Assembly (NCBI GenBank): GCA_036257565.1
Contig: DATAFH010000108.1
Location: forward strand, 1-28,432
Length of the DNA: 28,432 nt
Direction of reading: 5' to 3'
Origin: DASSUW01 sp036257565
GTDB lineage: Bacteria > Actinomycetota > Thermoleophilia > Solirubrobacterales > Solirubrobacteraceae
Below are positions 1 to 6,644 of this stretch, one piece after another; position 1 is the stretch's first letter, and each line of letters starts with the position of its first letter. A program made the position numbers and the translations under genes. The notes beneath the pieces were generated by a model that worked only from the letters and a program-made list of their open reading frames with translations, was not told the DNA's origin and did no database searches.

Positions 1-81
1 ACGAGCTTCCGAGCGCCGAACTCGTGACGTGCGCCGCGGCGGCGAAGCCACTGCAAGTGCACACGACTGCCGAGTCAGCTA

Positions 82-127
82 GCGCCCGAGAGGATTCGAA
101 CCCCTGACCTTCGGTTCCGTAGAACGA
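82..127 (-). pseudogene. tRNA-Arg(ACG) 3' fragment, att-like remnant
   Basis: Read on the minus strand, this holds the 3' acceptor strand (CGGGCGC), a well-formed T arm with loop TTCGAAT, the variable loop, and an anticodon loop CTACGGA giving anticodon ACG. The 5' side of the anticodon stem is imperfect, and no D arm or matching 5' acceptor strand (GCGCCCG) lies upstream. Only the 3' half of a tRNA-Arg gene is therefore present. Homology breaks at the anticodon loop, a classic crossover position for tRNA-targeting integrases, so it may be the displaced end of an integration site. No integrase is visible in the window, and simple decay of a tRNA copy is the alternative. Confidence 0.6.
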
Positions 128-506
128 GGCTCAACGCCAGAACCGGGACGGCTCCTCCAATGGCTTTCGTTAGAGCTTGCTCACGGCTGGCACGCCAAAC
201 CGCAGACCTGCTCTCGACGAGCAAAGCACCCCGACACGATGGCGAGCCGGGCCCGCAACGGTTCTCTGGGCACGGTCACGAGGAGCACCACCCTCGCGAC
301 CGAGCTTGAGCAGCGTCCTACAGCGTTCATCGGAACAGCCGTCGCGCCACGGCGGCGCTCCAGCGGTGCCTGGCGTTGAGCTGCCGGGCGCAGTCCATAC
401 TGCGCTCATACTGCACGCGCTGGCGAAAGACGGCGAATTCGGCTCATATGAAGCCCCGTCGAGGTCCCGAGGGATCCGCGAAATCCCTGGAAATCGGGCC
501 AGATCC
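128..506. other. 379-base stretch without a convincing gene
   Basis: This stretch lies between the tRNA-Arg fragment and the IS66 element. Open frames exist on both strands (177-530 plus, TTG start; 170-409 minus). Neither shows a recognisable domain, a ribosome binding site or the strong third-position GC bias of the genes to the right. A short inverted repeat (GGGAT/ATCCC, near 471-487) is the only structure noted. The base composition looks less GC-rich than the rest of the window, which fits degraded or transferred DNA. Confidence 0.5.
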
Positions 507-521
507 GTAAGCGTTCAGTCG
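507..521 (+). repeat. IS66 terminal inverted repeat, left in window
   Basis: GTAAGCGTTCAGTCG is the exact reverse complement of 2009-2023. It lies 13 bases beyond the transposase stop codon and marks the transposase-distal (right) end of the element. Confidence 0.9.
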
Positions 522-534
522 CTCGCTTGAGGGG

Positions 535-1968
535 TCAGGCGAGGAGCGGGAGCGGGTCACTCCGGGCGTGCGCGCGGAGCAGGTCGATGAGGTAGGCGTG
601 CAGCGAGCGGCGCTGCAGCCGGCAGGTCGTGTGGGCGGAGAGCAGGCGTTCGAGCCGGCGCTCGCCGCCGGTGGATTGGCTGCCGAGCGCGAGCTTGCGG
701 TAGATGACGGCGCCGCGCAGCGCGCGCTCGGCGTGGTTGTTGGTGGGCTCGACGCCGGGGGTGGTGGCGAAGGTCCACAGCGCGGGCCAGAGCTTGAGCA
801 GGTTGCGCGCGATCCCGCGCGTGCGCTTGTTGCGCGGCGTCTTGGTGGCGTAGCGACGCAGGATCGGCTTGAGCTGGCGCCGCAGGGGCAGCACGCGGCG
901 TTGCAGCTCGGAGCGCTCGCCGGTGTGCTGGTAGATCTCCCACGCCCAGAACAGCTCGTCGCAGATGCGCAGGCCGTGCTCGCCGAGCTCGCGCTGGGCG
1001 CCGAGGCCGTCGGCGTGCGCGGCGAAGTCGCGCTTGAGGTGCGCCCAGCAGACCTGGCGGCGGCACAGCGGCAGCTGGTCATAGGCCCACCAGCGATCCG
1101 ACGTCACGGTCGCGGTGCTCGACCCGAGCAGTTCCCAGACGCGGTCGGCGTCGCGGTCGGCCATGATCCGCAGGACCGCGTGGCGGGCGCTGAAGGTGCC
1201 CCACAGGAAGCGCCGCTCGCCGCGCAGCCGCCAGCCGGTCTCGTCCATGTTGACGTGCCGCGCGCGACGGACGGCGGCGAGCAGGTGCGCGTAGGGCGCC
1301 TCGAGCGCGTCGCCGGCGCGCTGCAGGATCGCCTCGACACTGCCGGTGGAGATCCGCGCCGAGAACAGTTGCTCGCAGCATTCGACGACGTCGCGGCGCG
1401 AGATCCGGTTGCGCACCGACAACGTCACGATCGCGGCCTGCAACCTGGGACCGAACGCGCTCGCGGCGACCTCGGCCGGCAACGAGCCGGTCTCGCGCGC
1501 GCCGCAGTCCGGGCAGCGCACGCGCTGACAGCGATGCTCGGTCACGCGCGTGGCCATCACCGGCAGCTCCTCGACCTGATGGCGCGCCGCCTCGCCCGCC
1601 GCGACCCGCTCCGCCGCGCAGAACACGTGCCCGCACGCGCAGCGCTCGGGCCAATGGTCGATGACCTCGTCGACCGCCCACGCCGGTAGCAGCGGCCGCC
1701 CGTGGCCCTCATGCCCGGGCTGGCCGCCCTGCGCGCGCCCCGACCGGCCCGTGCCGCGCTTGGGAGCCGACCCGGGCGGGTCCTGACTGGGCGGCAACGA
1801 CGAGTTGCGCGAGTTGCGACCCAGCCGGCGCTCGAGCTCGCCGATCCGCTCCTCCTGCCGGGCGACCCGCTCCGTCAGCCGCTGGATCTGCTCATCCATC
1901 CGCAACAAGACCGCGACGACGACCTCACGGCCCTGGTCGTAGATCGCCTCCGCCTCGACCCGTTCCAC
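535..1968 (-). CDS. IS66 family transposase
   Basis: This 477-residue DDE transposase mobilises the surrounding element. The N-terminal part is a short leucine-zipper-like coil (about residues 20-50) followed by the family motif GRNSRNSSLPPSQDPP. Next come the basic GGQPGHEGHGR segment and a zinc-binding region with cysteine pairs (CACG near 110, CPDCG near 150). The catalytic core shows D242 (VNMDETGW), D291 (TSDRWWAY) and E414 (NNHAERALR), the expected DDE triad. The C-terminal tail matches the IS66 C-terminal domain. The frame is intact and of normal length, so the enzyme may be active. The ATG start at 1968 lies about 55 bases inside the right terminal repeat. Confidence 0.95.
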   Translation of the reverse strand: MERVEAEAIYDQGREVVVAVLLRMDEQIQRLTERVARQEERIGELERRLGRNSRNSSLPPSQDPPGSAPKRGTGRSGRAQGGQPGHEGHGRPLLPAWAVDEVIDHWPERCACGHVFCAAERVAAGEAARHQVEELPVMATRVTEHRCQRVRCPDCGARETGSLPAEVAASAFGPRLQAAIVTLSVRNRISRRDVVECCEQLFSARISTGSVEAILQRAGDALEAPYAHLLAAVRRARHVNMDETGWRLRGERRFLWGTFSARHAVLRIMADRDADRVWELLGSSTATVTSDRWWAYDQLPLCRRQVCWAHLKRDFAAHADGLGAQRELGEHGLRICDELFWAWEIYQHTGERSELQRRVLPLRRQLKPILRRYATKTPRNKRTRGIARNLLKLWPALWTFATTPGVEPTNNHAERALRGAVIYRKLALGSQSTGGERRLERLLSAHTTCRLQRRSLHAYLIDLLRAHARSDPLPLLA

Positions 1969-2008
1969 GCCTCGACATTTCGACGCCCGCCGGTTATGTC
2001 CCCCAAAC

Positions 2009-2023
2009 CGACTGAACGCTTAC
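2009..2023 (-). repeat. IS66 terminal inverted repeat, right in window
   Basis: This is the partner of 507-521 with 15 of 15 matching bases. Its outermost base (2023) is also the first base of the 10-bp hairpin stem that follows tRNA-Met, so the element end and the hairpin base coincide. Confidence 0.9.
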
Positions 2024-2052
2024 CGAAAGCCCCGCACTAGCAGGGCTTTCGG
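2023..2052 (-). terminator. Terminator-like hairpin downstream of tRNA-Met
   Basis: A perfect 10-bp inverted repeat (CCGAAAGCCC / GGGCTTTCGG) with a 10-base loop begins 4 bases past the 3' end of the tRNA-Met gene on the minus strand. The position fits an intrinsic terminator. The T tract that should follow is absent, because the IS66 end begins exactly at the base of the stem. The insertion may have removed it. Confidence 0.6.
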
Positions 2053-2056
2053 AAGG

Positions 2057-2130
2057 TGCCGGAGGAGGGACTCGAACCCCCGACACGCGGATTATGATTC
2101 CGCTGCTCTAACCGACTGAGCTACTCCGGC
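2057..2130 (-). tRNA. tRNA-Met (CAT anticodon), elongator-like
   Basis: A 74-nt cloverleaf is visible on the minus strand. The acceptor stem GCCGGAG/CTCCGGC has 7 of 7 pairs, and the D arm contains GCTCAGTCGGTTAGAGC. The anticodon stem GCGGA/TCCGC carries loop ATCATAA, giving CAT (positions 2094-2096), and the T arm loop is TTCGAGT. The discriminator is A and the full CCA is not encoded. A 7-bp paired acceptor end argues against an initiator tRNA. A lysidine-modified tRNA-Ile2 also has CAT in the gene and cannot be wholly excluded, but the body looks like elongator tRNA-Met. Confidence 0.93.
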
Positions 2131-2221
2131 GGGAGGCGCAAAGGCTAGCGGCTCGTTGAGGCGCCAACAGTCCTTCGCGCGACCACGAACCTCGGCGGCT
2201 GTCGACGGGTGATCGTTGCGG

Positions 2222-2270
2222 TTCGTCGCACCCCCTGAGTCCGCGGCTCTAACCAGCCGAGCTACTCGGC
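2222..2270 (-). pseudogene. Decayed tRNA-Met-like copy
   Basis: On the minus strand, GCCGAGTAGCTCGGCTGG, then TTAGAGC and CGCGGACTCA, closely parallel the 5' half of the neighbouring tRNA-Met, including the bases just upstream. About 14 bases covering the 3' anticodon stem appear deleted. Sequence then resumes with GGGGGTGCGACG against GGGGGTTCGAGT of the true gene. No functional cloverleaf can form. It looks like a tandem duplicate that decayed. Confidence 0.55.
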
Positions 2271-2376
2271 GGGGAGATAGAGACAAGCGGCTGGCGTCGG
2301 CGAGACGAGACGCGTCGATATGGCCGCGTGGCCGGCCGACTGTCACATCGTCGGTCCGCGACTCGTCATACAGGTG

Positions 2377-2736
2377 ATGAATGACACGCCTCCCACATCG
2401 ACGACGGCGACGCCGCGCGACGCCGCGCGTACGCCTCAGCCCCCGCGTCCGACGTTCGGAGAGATGCTCGAGGAGCTGATCGATCTCAGCACCGGACTCG
2501 GAGTCGCTCTGATGCCCCTGCTCGTGCTCGCCGTGCCCGGGATCATCCTCTTCGTCGTCCTGCCCGCCATCTTGCTGCTCGCCCTTGCTGCGCCGCTGGC
2601 CGCGATCGGCGCCCTGATCGCCGCGCCGTACCTGCTGGTGCGCTCGCTGCGGCGGCGCCGGCGACGGACCGCCTCGCCCCCGGCCGGCCTTGCCGACGGC
2701 GCGCTGCGGTCGGTCATGACGAGCGGTCAGTCGTGA
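2377..2736 (+). CDS. Small membrane protein of unknown function
   Basis: The product is 119 residues from the ATG at 2377. An upstream in-frame ATG at 2320 would add 19 residues of non-conserved-looking sequence and is less likely. The first 35 residues are Pro/Thr-rich and polar. Residues about 45-90 form one long hydrophobic stretch broken by a proline, probably two closely spaced membrane helices. A strongly basic RRRRRR segment follows and should face the cytoplasm. No known family is recognised. It stands alone on the plus strand, 174 bases before the toroid protein. Confidence 0.6.
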   Translation: MNDTPPTSTTATPRDAARTPQPPRPTFGEMLEELIDLSTGLGVALMPLLVLAVPGIILFVVLPAILLLALAAPLAAIGALIAAPYLLVRSLRRRRRRTASPPAGLADGALRSVMTSGQS

Positions 2737-2898
2737 GTCCGGCATCCGGTCGCGGTTGAACGCGGCCGTGATCTCGCGCTCGAACGCGACGCCCGTGCTC
2801 CGCGCCGGGCGCGTGCGAAACGGCGACCTGACAACGCCGCGCACATCGTGATGATCCCACCCGCGCAAGACCACGAAGCTCACGCTCGCCGCGGCGCG

Positions 2899-2904
2899 TA
2901 GCTT
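2899..2904 (+). promoter_or_regulatory. Candidate -10 hexamer TAGCTT for a leaderless start
   Basis: TAGCTT ends 6 bases before the ATG at 2911 and no Shine-Dalgarno sequence is present. This spacing would place transcription initiation at or next to the start codon. No clear -35 is seen. Confidence 0.4.
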
Positions 2905-2910
2905 GGCGGG

Positions 2911-3765
2911 ATGCCGATCGACACCGACGCCGCCCGCCGGTTCGTCCTCGCCAACGCCCGCCTGCTCGACCGGCACCGGCTCGCCGTCCTCCTCGACGGT
3001 GCGCCGGTCGCCCCTGTGCTCGACGCGCTGCGCGCCTACCGCAACCCCGACGGCGGGTTCGGCCACGCGCTCGAGCCCGACGTTCGCGCTCCCGAGAGCG
3101 AGCCGTCCTCCACGCTCCATGCGCTCGAGGTGCTGGACGAGGTCGGCCGGCTGGACGACCCGATGGTCGCTGGCGCGGCCGCGTGGCTGGCCTCGATCTC
3201 CGAGCCGGACGGTGGGGTGCCGTTCGTGATGCCGACGGCCATGGATCATCCTCGCGCCCCCTTCATCAGGCATGCGCCCGGCGGCTCGTTCCTTACGCTC
3301 GCCCTCGCCGGCTCGCTGTGGCGGGCAGGCTCGGAGGAGCCGTGGCTGCAGCACGCGACCGAGTGGTGCTGGGCGAGGCTCGAGCGCCCGGACGGCCTCG
3401 GAGCCTACGGCGTCAAGTGCGCGCTCGACTTCCTCGACGCCGTCGCCGACGAGCCGCGCGCCGTCGCCGCGATCGAGAGGCTGCGGTCCGCGATCGGGCC
3501 CGACGGCGCGATCGCCGTCACCGGAGGAACCGAGGACGAGCGGCTCACCCCGCTCACCCTCTCGGAGCGTCCGGACGGCCGCAGCCGCAGTCTCTTCACC
3601 GACGAGCAGATCGAGGCCGACCTCAACCGCCTCGAGCGGGGCCAGCAGGACGACGGCGGCTGGCTGTTCGACTGGGTCGGCTGGTCGCCCGGGCAGTCCG
3701 TGGAGTCGCGCGGGGTCGTGACCCTGCGGGCGCTCCGCAGCCTGCGCGAGAACGCCCGCTCGTAG
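2911..3765 (+). CDS. Prenyltransferase/squalene-cyclase-like alpha-toroid protein
   Basis: This 284-residue protein contains recurrent glycine-rich turns of the terpene-cyclase/prenyltransferase-beta type. These include RNPDGGFGHA (about residues 43-52), EPDGGVPF (about 99) and QQDDGGWLFDW (about 245), each followed by an alanine/leucine-rich helix. The pattern indicates an alpha/alpha barrel, but the protein is far shorter than squalene cyclases. It lacks the DxDD cyclase motif, so an enzymatic role is not supported. There is no signal peptide or membrane segment. Homologues are usually annotated only as repeat proteins. A -10-like TAGCTT sits just before the ATG. Confidence 0.8.
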   Translation: MPIDTDAARRFVLANARLLDRHRLAVLLDGAPVAPVLDALRAYRNPDGGFGHALEPDVRAPESEPSSTLHALEVLDEVGRLDDPMVAGAAAWLASISEPDGGVPFVMPTAMDHPRAPFIRHAPGGSFLTLALAGSLWRAGSEEPWLQHATEWCWARLERPDGLGAYGVKCALDFLDAVADEPRAVAAIERLRSAIGPDGAIAVTGGTEDERLTPLTLSERPDGRSRSLFTDEQIEADLNRLERGQQDDGGWLFDWVGWSPGQSVESRGVVTLRALRSLRENARS

Positions 3766-3771
3766 CCGCGG

Positions 3772-3789
3772 ACCGGCGAGATCGCCGGT
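3772..3789. repeat. 18-bp palindrome between toroid and kinase genes
   Basis: ACCGGCGA-GA-TCGCCGGT is a perfect 8-bp inverted repeat 7 bases after the stop at 3765. A second GC-rich inverted repeat (GCGAGG/CCTCGC) follows immediately. No T tract is present. It could be a factor-assisted terminator or an operator for the kinase gene starting at 3849. Confidence 0.4.
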
Positions 3790-3848
3790 GCGAGGGCGCT
3801 CGCCTCGCCGCGACCCTTCGCCTACCGCGCGGGGCGTACGCAGCCGAC

Positions 3849-5105
3849 GTGAGCGACAATCTGACTCGGATGGCCTCGTATGCACACTCCGTGGAGCGGC
3901 TCGAGGCGCTGCTCGCAGAGCAGGCGGCGCTGCGCCGCGTGGCCACGCTGGTGGCCGCGGATCCCGCTCCGCGACGCCTGTTCGACTCCGTCTGCGAGGA
4001 GCTCGGCGGCGTGCTCGGCGTCGAGAGCACCGACATGCTGCGCTACGAGGGTGACGGGACCGCCACGGTGGTCGGCGCCTGGGCGGCGAGCGGAACGCCG
4101 TCGTTCCCGGTGGAGGACACCGTTCCCGTCGAGGGCGAGACGGTGACGGCCAAGCTCTATCGGAGCGGCCGGCCGGAGCGGGTCGACGACTACGGCGAAG
4201 TGGGCGGCGAGCTGGCAGAGCGGCTGCGGGCGTTCGGCGTCTGGTGTGCCGTCGGAGCGCCGATCAGGGTCGCCGGTCGTCTGTGGGGGGCCGTCATGGC
4301 GGTCGGCGATCGGCCGTACGCCTTCCCCGAGGACACCGAGCAGCGGATCGCCGGCTTCGCCGAGCTGGTGACGGCTGCGCTGGCCAACGCCGACGCGCGC
4401 GAGCAGCTGGCCGGGTCGCGCGCCCGGATCGTCGAGGCCGGCTACGAGGAACGCCGCCGGCTGGAGCGCGACCTGCACGACGGGGCGCAACAGGAGCTCG
4501 TCTCCGCGGCCGTCAGCCTGAGGCTGGCGCGCGAGAAGTGGTCACGAGCGCCGGACGAAGCCCTGGAGCTGGTCGACGTGGCGCTCCAGCGCCTGCAGGA
4601 CGGGCTCCGCGACCTGCGCGAGCTGGCCGCCGGGATCCATCCGAGCGTCCTCACTGATCGCGGCCTCGGGGCGGCGCTACAAGGGCTCGCCGCTCGCGCC
4701 GTGGTCCCGGTCGAGCTCGGACCGCTGCCGCGGGCGCGGCTGGCACCGGCGATCGAGGCGACGGCCTACTTCCTGGTCGCGGAGGCCATCACCAACGCGG
4801 CCAAGCATGCGCGCTGCGGGCGGGTGGAGGTCGCCGTTCGCGTCGAGGGGGCGTCGGTGGTCGTCGAGGTGAGCGACGACGGCGTGGGAGGCGCCGACCC
4901 CTCCGGCGGCTCGGGCCTGCGCGGCCTGGCCGACCGTGTCAGCGCCTTGGGCGGCGAGCTCGACATCGAGAGCCCGCCTGAGGGTGGCACCACGATCAGC
5001 GCCCGCATCGCCGTGGCGGGAATAGGCACGCGAGAGATGGCGTCTACGCAGGAAAGCCCCCTCCCCAGGAGCCTCCCGCGATGTACGCCCCCAACGCCTA
5101 TGTGA
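3849..5105 (+). CDS. GAF-domain sensor histidine kinase (HisKA_3/NarL type)
   Basis: This is a soluble 418-residue two-component kinase. A GAF sensor domain (about residues 20-180) precedes the HisKA_3 box ERRRLERDLHDGAQQE with phospho-acceptor H210 and a DxxxQ motif right after it. The ATPase domain shows the N box (EAITNAAKHA), G1 (DDGVGGAD) and G2 (GSGLRGLADRV). No membrane segment is seen, so the signal is probably intracellular. The start is GTG 3849 or ATG 3870. No response regulator lies within the window, so it is an orphan kinase here. Its last 25 bases overlap the next gene and contain that gene's ribosome binding site. Confidence 0.93.
   Translation: MSDNLTRMASYAHSVERLEALLAEQAALRRVATLVAADPAPRRLFDSVCEELGGVLGVESTDMLRYEGDGTATVVGAWAASGTPSFPVEDTVPVEGETVTAKLYRSGRPERVDDYGEVGGELAERLRAFGVWCAVGAPIRVAGRLWGAVMAVGDRPYAFPEDTEQRIAGFAELVTAALANADAREQLAGSRARIVEAGYEERRRLERDLHDGAQQELVSAAVSLRLAREKWSRAPDEALELVDVALQRLQDGLRDLRELAAGIHPSVLTDRGLGAALQGLAARAVVPVELGPLPRARLAPAIEATAYFLVAEAITNAAKHARCGRVEVAVRVEGASVVVEVSDDGVGGADPSGGSGLRGLADRVSALGGELDIESPPEGGTTISARIAVAGIGTREMASTQESPLPRSLPRCTPPTPM
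5067..5071 (+). promoter_or_regulatory. Ribosome binding site AGGAG
   Basis: AGGAG lies 9 bases before the ATG at 5081, inside the end of the kinase gene. It supports that ATG although the two coding regions overlap. Confidence 0.7.
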
Positions 5106-5392
5106 TCCGCGACGCCCGCGTCTCCGACGTCCCCGAGCTCGTCCGCCTCGGCTGGGCGACCGAGGACGACTGGCCGACCGGCCGGATCCTCGTCGGCGAG
5201 ATCCGCGGCGTCGTCGGCGCGGCGCTGGCCATCGACGAGAATCGCGCCGTCTTCGCCGCCATGCCGGGCGCCCCGCTGCTGCTCGCCCACATGCGCATGC
5301 GCGCGGCCGGGATCCTCGCCTTCGACGCGACGCCGGCGCTTGCCGAGCGCATGCGCGAGCGGATGCGCCCGCGCGTGACGGTCGCCGCCTGA
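5081..5392 (+). CDS. Short GNAT-like protein of unknown function
   Basis: The product is 103 residues. The opening YVIRDARVSDVPELVRL resembles the first strand and helix of GNAT N-acetyltransferases, and GRILVGEIRGVVGAALAID fits the following strands. The protein stops before the acetyl-CoA binding loop (Q/RxxGxG/A), so it is much shorter than a complete acetyltransferase and catalysis is not supported. The C-terminal MRERMRPRV segment is basic. It overlaps the kinase gene by 25 bases and has its own strong ribosome binding site, so the two are probably co-transcribed. Confidence 0.75.
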   Translation: MYAPNAYVIRDARVSDVPELVRLGWATEDDWPTGRILVGEIRGVVGAALAIDENRAVFAAMPGAPLLLAHMRMRAAGILAFDATPALAERMRERMRPRVTVAA

Positions 5393-5400
5393 GCTCCGCG

Positions 5401-5424
5401 GTGGGTGTCTGGTAGGACACCCAC
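5401..5424. repeat. Strong hairpin just before the formimidoyltransferase start
   Basis: GTGGGTGTC / GACACCCAC is a perfect 9-bp stem with loop TGGTAG. It lies between the stop at 5392 and the GTG at 5427. There is no T tract, so it is not a standard terminator. It covers the candidate -10 hexamer of the next gene and may act on transcription or translation there. Confidence 0.5.
5413..5418 (+). promoter_or_regulatory. Candidate -10 hexamer TAGGAC
   Basis: TAGGAC ends 8 bases before the GTG at 5427, the same arrangement as at other genes in this window. It partly overlaps the 9-bp hairpin. It could alternatively serve as a weak Shine-Dalgarno (AGGA). Confidence 0.3.
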
Positions 5425-5426
5425 CC

Positions 5427-6254
5427 GTGCTGCTGGCCGTCCCCAACGTGTGCGAGGGCCGCGACGTCGCGGCCCTCGAGGCGATCGGCGCCGCGTTCGG
5501 CCCCGGGCTGATCCACAGCTCGCACGACCCCGATCACCATCGCGCCGTGTTCACGCTCCGGGGCGAGCCCGGCGAGCTGGCCGCGCGCGTCCTCGCGGGC
5601 GCCCGCGAGGCGGTCGCCCGGATCGACCTGAGCCGGCACCAGGGGGCGCATCCGCGGGTCGGCGCGGTCGACGTCGCGCCGATCGTGCACCTCGACCACG
5701 AGCAGCGCGGCGCCGCGGTCGCCGAGGCGCTGATTCTGGGCTACCACCTCGCGGACGCGCTCGACCTGCCGGTCTTCCTCTACGGCGCGCTCGGCGACGG
5801 GCGCACCCGCGCGGACCTCCGGCGCGGCGGCCCCGAGCAGCTGCAGCGCCGCATCGACAGCGGCGAGCTCGCGCCGCACGCCGGCCCGCGCACGCTCCAC
5901 CCGACCGCCGGGGCCGTGCTCGTGGCGGCCCGCCCGCCGCTCGCGGCCTTCAATGTCGAGCTCGCGCCGCCCGCCACGCTGGACGCCGCGAAGGCGATCG
6001 CCGCGGCCATCCGGGAGACGGGCGCGCAGGGCCTGCCGGGCGTCCGCGCCCTGGGCCTCCAGCTCGAGCGCCAGGGCATCGTCCAGGTCTCCACGAACGT
6101 CGAGGACCTCGAGCGCACGAGCCCCGGGGACGTCGTGCGGGCCGTGCAGCGCCTCGCCCCAGTCGCGGGCGCCGAGCTGATCGCTCCGGCCCCGCGGACG
6201 GCGTTCGAGACCTTCCCGCCCAACGTCCCGTTGCGCGGAGCGCCCCTCCTGTAA
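5427..6254 (+). CDS. Glutamate formimidoyltransferase-family protein
   Basis: This 275-residue protein corresponds to the formiminotransferase domain of FTCD. That domain moves the formimino group of N-formimino-glutamate to tetrahydrofolate in histidine breakdown. The diagnostic segment GAHPRVGAVDV with H75 is present, and the opening LLAVPNVCEGRD is typical of the N-terminal subdomain. The C-terminal subdomain begins near FNVELA (about residue 172). No cyclodeaminase domain is fused. No other histidine-utilisation gene lies nearby, so the physiological role is unproven. The GTG start is 34 bases after the previous stop, behind a hairpin. Confidence 0.88.
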   Translation: MLLAVPNVCEGRDVAALEAIGAAFGPGLIHSSHDPDHHRAVFTLRGEPGELAARVLAGAREAVARIDLSRHQGAHPRVGAVDVAPIVHLDHEQRGAAVAEALILGYHLADALDLPVFLYGALGDGRTRADLRRGGPEQLQRRIDSGELAPHAGPRTLHPTAGAVLVAARPPLAAFNVELAPPATLDAAKAIAAAIRETGAQGLPGVRALGLQLERQGIVQVSTNVEDLERTSPGDVVRAVQRLAPVAGAELIAPAPRTAFETFPPNVPLRGAPLL

Positions 6255-6258
6255 CCGG

Positions 6259-6264
6259 TACCCT
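6259..6264 (+). promoter_or_regulatory. Candidate -10 hexamer TACCCT
   Basis: TACCCT ends 11 bases before the ATG at 6276 in the 21-base gap after the previous gene. No convincing Shine-Dalgarno is present. Confidence 0.25.
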
Positions 6265-6275
6265 CCCAGGTCACC

Positions 6276-6644
6276 ATGGCCCAGACGAAGCGCAAGCGCC
6301 GGACCAAGCATCGCGGCAACGCCGCCGGAGTCGTCGAGTCGCGCGGGCGCACCGGCCGCCGCCCGACCGCCGACGAGCAGCGCAAGACCTCGCGGCAGTC
6401 CGCCCTCGAGGACCGCCGCAACAAGCCGCCGACCTGGAAGAGCGCGTTCCTGAAGGCGGCGCTGATGGCCGGGCTGCTGCTCGCCTTCACGCAGCTGGGC
6501 CTGTTCGGGAGCCAGGCGTCGATCGGCCAGTCGATCGCCATCTCCGTGTTCGCGGTGCTGCTCTACACGCCCCTCGCCTACATGACCGACAGCTGGGTCT
6601 ACCGGCGCGCGCAGCGGCGCAGGCAGGGCCAATCGAAGGGCTGA
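6276..6644 (+). CDS. Basic small membrane protein of unknown function
   Basis: The product is 122 residues. The first 50 are very basic and hydrophilic (opening MAQTKRKRRTKHRGN) and could contact nucleic acid or acidic lipid headgroups. Two membrane helices follow: about residues 58-75 (ALMAGLLLAFTQLGLF) and 85-105 (SIAISVFAVLLYTPLAYM). A short basic tail should be cytoplasmic, so both termini are predicted inside. No enzymatic family is recognised. Its stop codon overlaps the next ATG by one base (TGATG), implying translational coupling with the hydrolase gene. Confidence 0.75.
   Translation: MAQTKRKRRTKHRGNAAGVVESRGRTGRRPTADEQRKTSRQSALEDRRNKPPTWKSAFLKAALMAGLLLAFTQLGLFGSQASIGQSIAISVFAVLLYTPLAYMTDSWVYRRAQRRRQGQSKG

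Larger units (their letters stand above)
507..2023 (-). mobile_element. IS66-family insertion sequence, single-ORF type
   Basis: The 1517-bp element is bounded by perfect 15-bp terminal inverted repeats starting GTAAGCG, the usual start of IS66-family ends. It carries one transposase gene and no separate accessory tnpA/tnpB-type frames, which matches the ISBst12-like single-gene subgroup. IS66 elements normally make an 8-bp target duplication. The 8 bases outside the left end (CCAGATCC) and the right end (CGAAAGCC) differ, so the flanks are probably not an original insertion pair. The right end directly abuts a hairpin that follows tRNA-Met. Confidence 0.92.

Noticed and set aside
177..530. 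117-residue plus frame with TTG start
   Set aside because: There is no ribosome binding site, no domain and no coding-like codon bias, and it runs into the IS66 terminal repeat.
2237..2270. Second functional tRNA gene next to tRNA-Met
   Set aside because: The anticodon 3' stem is missing and no acceptor pairing exists, so it is listed as a pseudogene.
2092..3885. 597-residue minus-strand frame covering tRNA-Met, the small membrane gene and the toroid gene
   Set aside because: It runs through a tRNA gene and antisense to two better-supported genes, and its Arg/Gly-rich translation has no recognisable fold.
4677..6632. 651-residue minus-strand frame
   Set aside because: It is a shadow of the kinase, GNAT-like, formimidoyltransferase and membrane-protein genes, with no domain signature.
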